A stretch of 7,490 nt of DNA, from assembly GCA_017630115.1 (NCBI GenBank), contig JAGBVY010000152.1:1-7490 (forward strand), written 5' to 3'. Shown piece after piece: positions 7,094 through 7,490 of the stretch. A program made the translations under genes and the position numbers. Source of the stretch: Tidjanibacter sp. Its GTDB lineage: Bacteria > Bacteroidota > Bacteroidia > Bacteroidales > Rikenellaceae. Every line of letters starts with the position of its first letter. Position 1 is the first letter of the stretch. The notes beneath the pieces are model-generated. The model saw only the letters and a program-made list of their open reading frames with translations, made no database searches and was not told where the DNA came from.

Positions 7094-7288
7094 ATGCCAA
7101 AAATGAAAACAAACGCCGGCGCGAAGAAACGTTTTGACTTCACCGGCACCGGTAAGATTAAGAGGAAACACGCTTATCACAGCCACATCCTCACCAAGAA
7201 ATCTACCAAACGTAAACGCAACTTGGACTACTCGGCAATCGTAACTCCTGCCGATGCAGCTAAGCTCCGCAAGCTCCTCGTTAAGTAA
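7094..7288 (+). CDS. rpmI: 50S ribosomal protein L35
   Basis: This 64-residue basic protein of the large ribosomal subunit begins MPKMKTNAGAKKRF and contains the L35 hallmarks TGTGKIKRKHAYHSHILTKK (18-37) and a Lys/Arg-rich centre, ending with a short helical tail. Length is typical. ATG7094 is the conserved family start; the open frame continues upstream to 6848, but that extension crosses the hairpin and promoter and is not L35-like. There is no Shine-Dalgarno, and the leader is A/T-rich. rplT follows after 98 bases, the conserved pairing. infC, the usual upstream neighbour, is replaced by a BACON/LRR lipoprotein gene. Confidence 0.98.
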   Translation: MPKMKTNAGAKKRFDFTGTGKIKRKHAYHSHILTKKSTKRKRNLDYSAIVTPADAAKLRKLLVK

Positions 7289-7306
7289 TTAACCCGTAGA
7301 GCAATT

Positions 7307-7318
7307 TGTTTAACCAAA
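7307..7318 (+). repeat. TGTTTAACCAAA block, copy 2, in the rpmI-rplT gap
   Basis: An exact copy of the rpmI leader block at 7068-7079. No TAnnTTTG box stands in front of this copy, so the similarity is not simply a second copy of the whole promoter. It lies 68 bases before the rplT ATG. Confidence 0.75.
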
Positions 7319-7320
7319 GA

Positions 7321-7367
7321 GAGAATTAGCCCCGAAGAGTGGGAGAGAAACCTGCCGCTAATCTTTC
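7321..7367 (+). promoter_or_regulatory. Candidate structured RNA leader of rplT
   Basis: In the 98-base gap between rpmI and rplT, ATTAGC (7325-7330) pairs with GCTAAT (7357-7362). Four more outer pairs (7321-7324 with 7364-7367, one G-U) form if C7363 bulges. Inside, CCC (7331-7333) can pair with GGG (7341-7343) over a seven-base loop. L20 represses its own operon through mRNA structure in other bacteria, so an L20-binding leader is possible. The fold was done by eye and the site is otherwise unrecognised. Confidence 0.4.
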
Positions 7368-7386
7368 GATTAAAACTTAAAATTTT

Positions 7387-7490
7387 ATGCCAAGATCAGT
7401 AAATGCTGTAGCATCGAGAGCTCGCAGAAAAAAAGTTTTAAAACTTGCCAAAGGTAACTTTGGTTCAAGGGGAAACGTCTGGACAGTAGC
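7387..7490 (+). CDS. rplT: 50S ribosomal protein L20, N-terminal part (runs off the window)
   Basis: The visible 34 complete codons encode the basic N-terminal extension of L20, starting MPRSVNAVASRARRKK, which threads into 23S rRNA during early assembly of the large subunit. This start is typical of Bacteroidota L20. In the next segment the common G-Y-F/Y-G-x-R-K-N pattern reads GNFGSRGN (23-30), with Asn24 in place of Tyr and Gly29 in place of Lys. This may be a lineage trait. No Shine-Dalgarno precedes the ATG; the leader is AT-rich. The C-terminal globular domain lies beyond the window end. Confidence 0.97.
   Translation, partial: MPRSVNAVASRARRKKVLKLAKGNFGSRGNVWTV

Noticed and set aside
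1..7490. CRISPR array, insertion sequence or defence system
   Set aside because: No regularly spaced repeats, transposase, terminal inverted repeats or defence-type domains were seen.

Overview
The window looks like chromosomal DNA from a Bacteroidota gut-type bacterium, most likely order Bacteroidales; an Alistipes/Rikenellaceae-like origin is a guess from the L35/L20 sequences and the fairly GC-rich coding style. The evidence is: three lipoproteins with N-terminal lipoboxes, BACON domains, TAnnTTTG-type -7 promoter boxes, A-rich leaders without Shine-Dalgarno sequences, and L35/L20 N-termini of the Bacteroidota kind. All six genes are on the + strand.

Left block (159-4479): three genes that may be co-transcribed. 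They encode a cytoplasmic PfkB-family sugar kinase, a lipoprotein of the amidohydrolase-2 family (metal-dependent TIM barrel), and a lipoprotein glycoside hydrolase related to GH36/melibiase alpha-galactosidases. Gaps are 47 and 134 bases. A strong hairpin terminator at 4502-4540 closes the block. A plausible scheme is that the GH36-like enzyme releases a sugar outside the cytoplasm, the amidohydrolase opens or trims a derivative such as a lactone, and the kinase phosphorylates the imported product. The substrate cannot be read from the sequence. There is no SusC/SusD pair, sensor or transporter in the window, so a full polysaccharide utilisation locus is not shown.

Middle (4541-6985): a single-gene unit with its own -7 box. 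It encodes a 752-residue lipoprotein with three BACON-like domains followed by about 13 BspA-type (LRR_5) leucine-rich repeats, probably a cell-surface binding protein. It is followed by a perfect 16-bp hairpin that lacks a T tract.

Right (6986-7490): a promoter and leader for rpmI (L35), then rplT (L20), which runs off the window. infC does not precede rpmI, unlike the usual infC-rpmI-rplT order. A 12-base block and a 10-base block recur, in the same order, in the rpmI leader and in the rpmI-rplT gap, and that gap can also fold. This is the most interesting non-coding signal in the window, because it could be an autoregulatory site.
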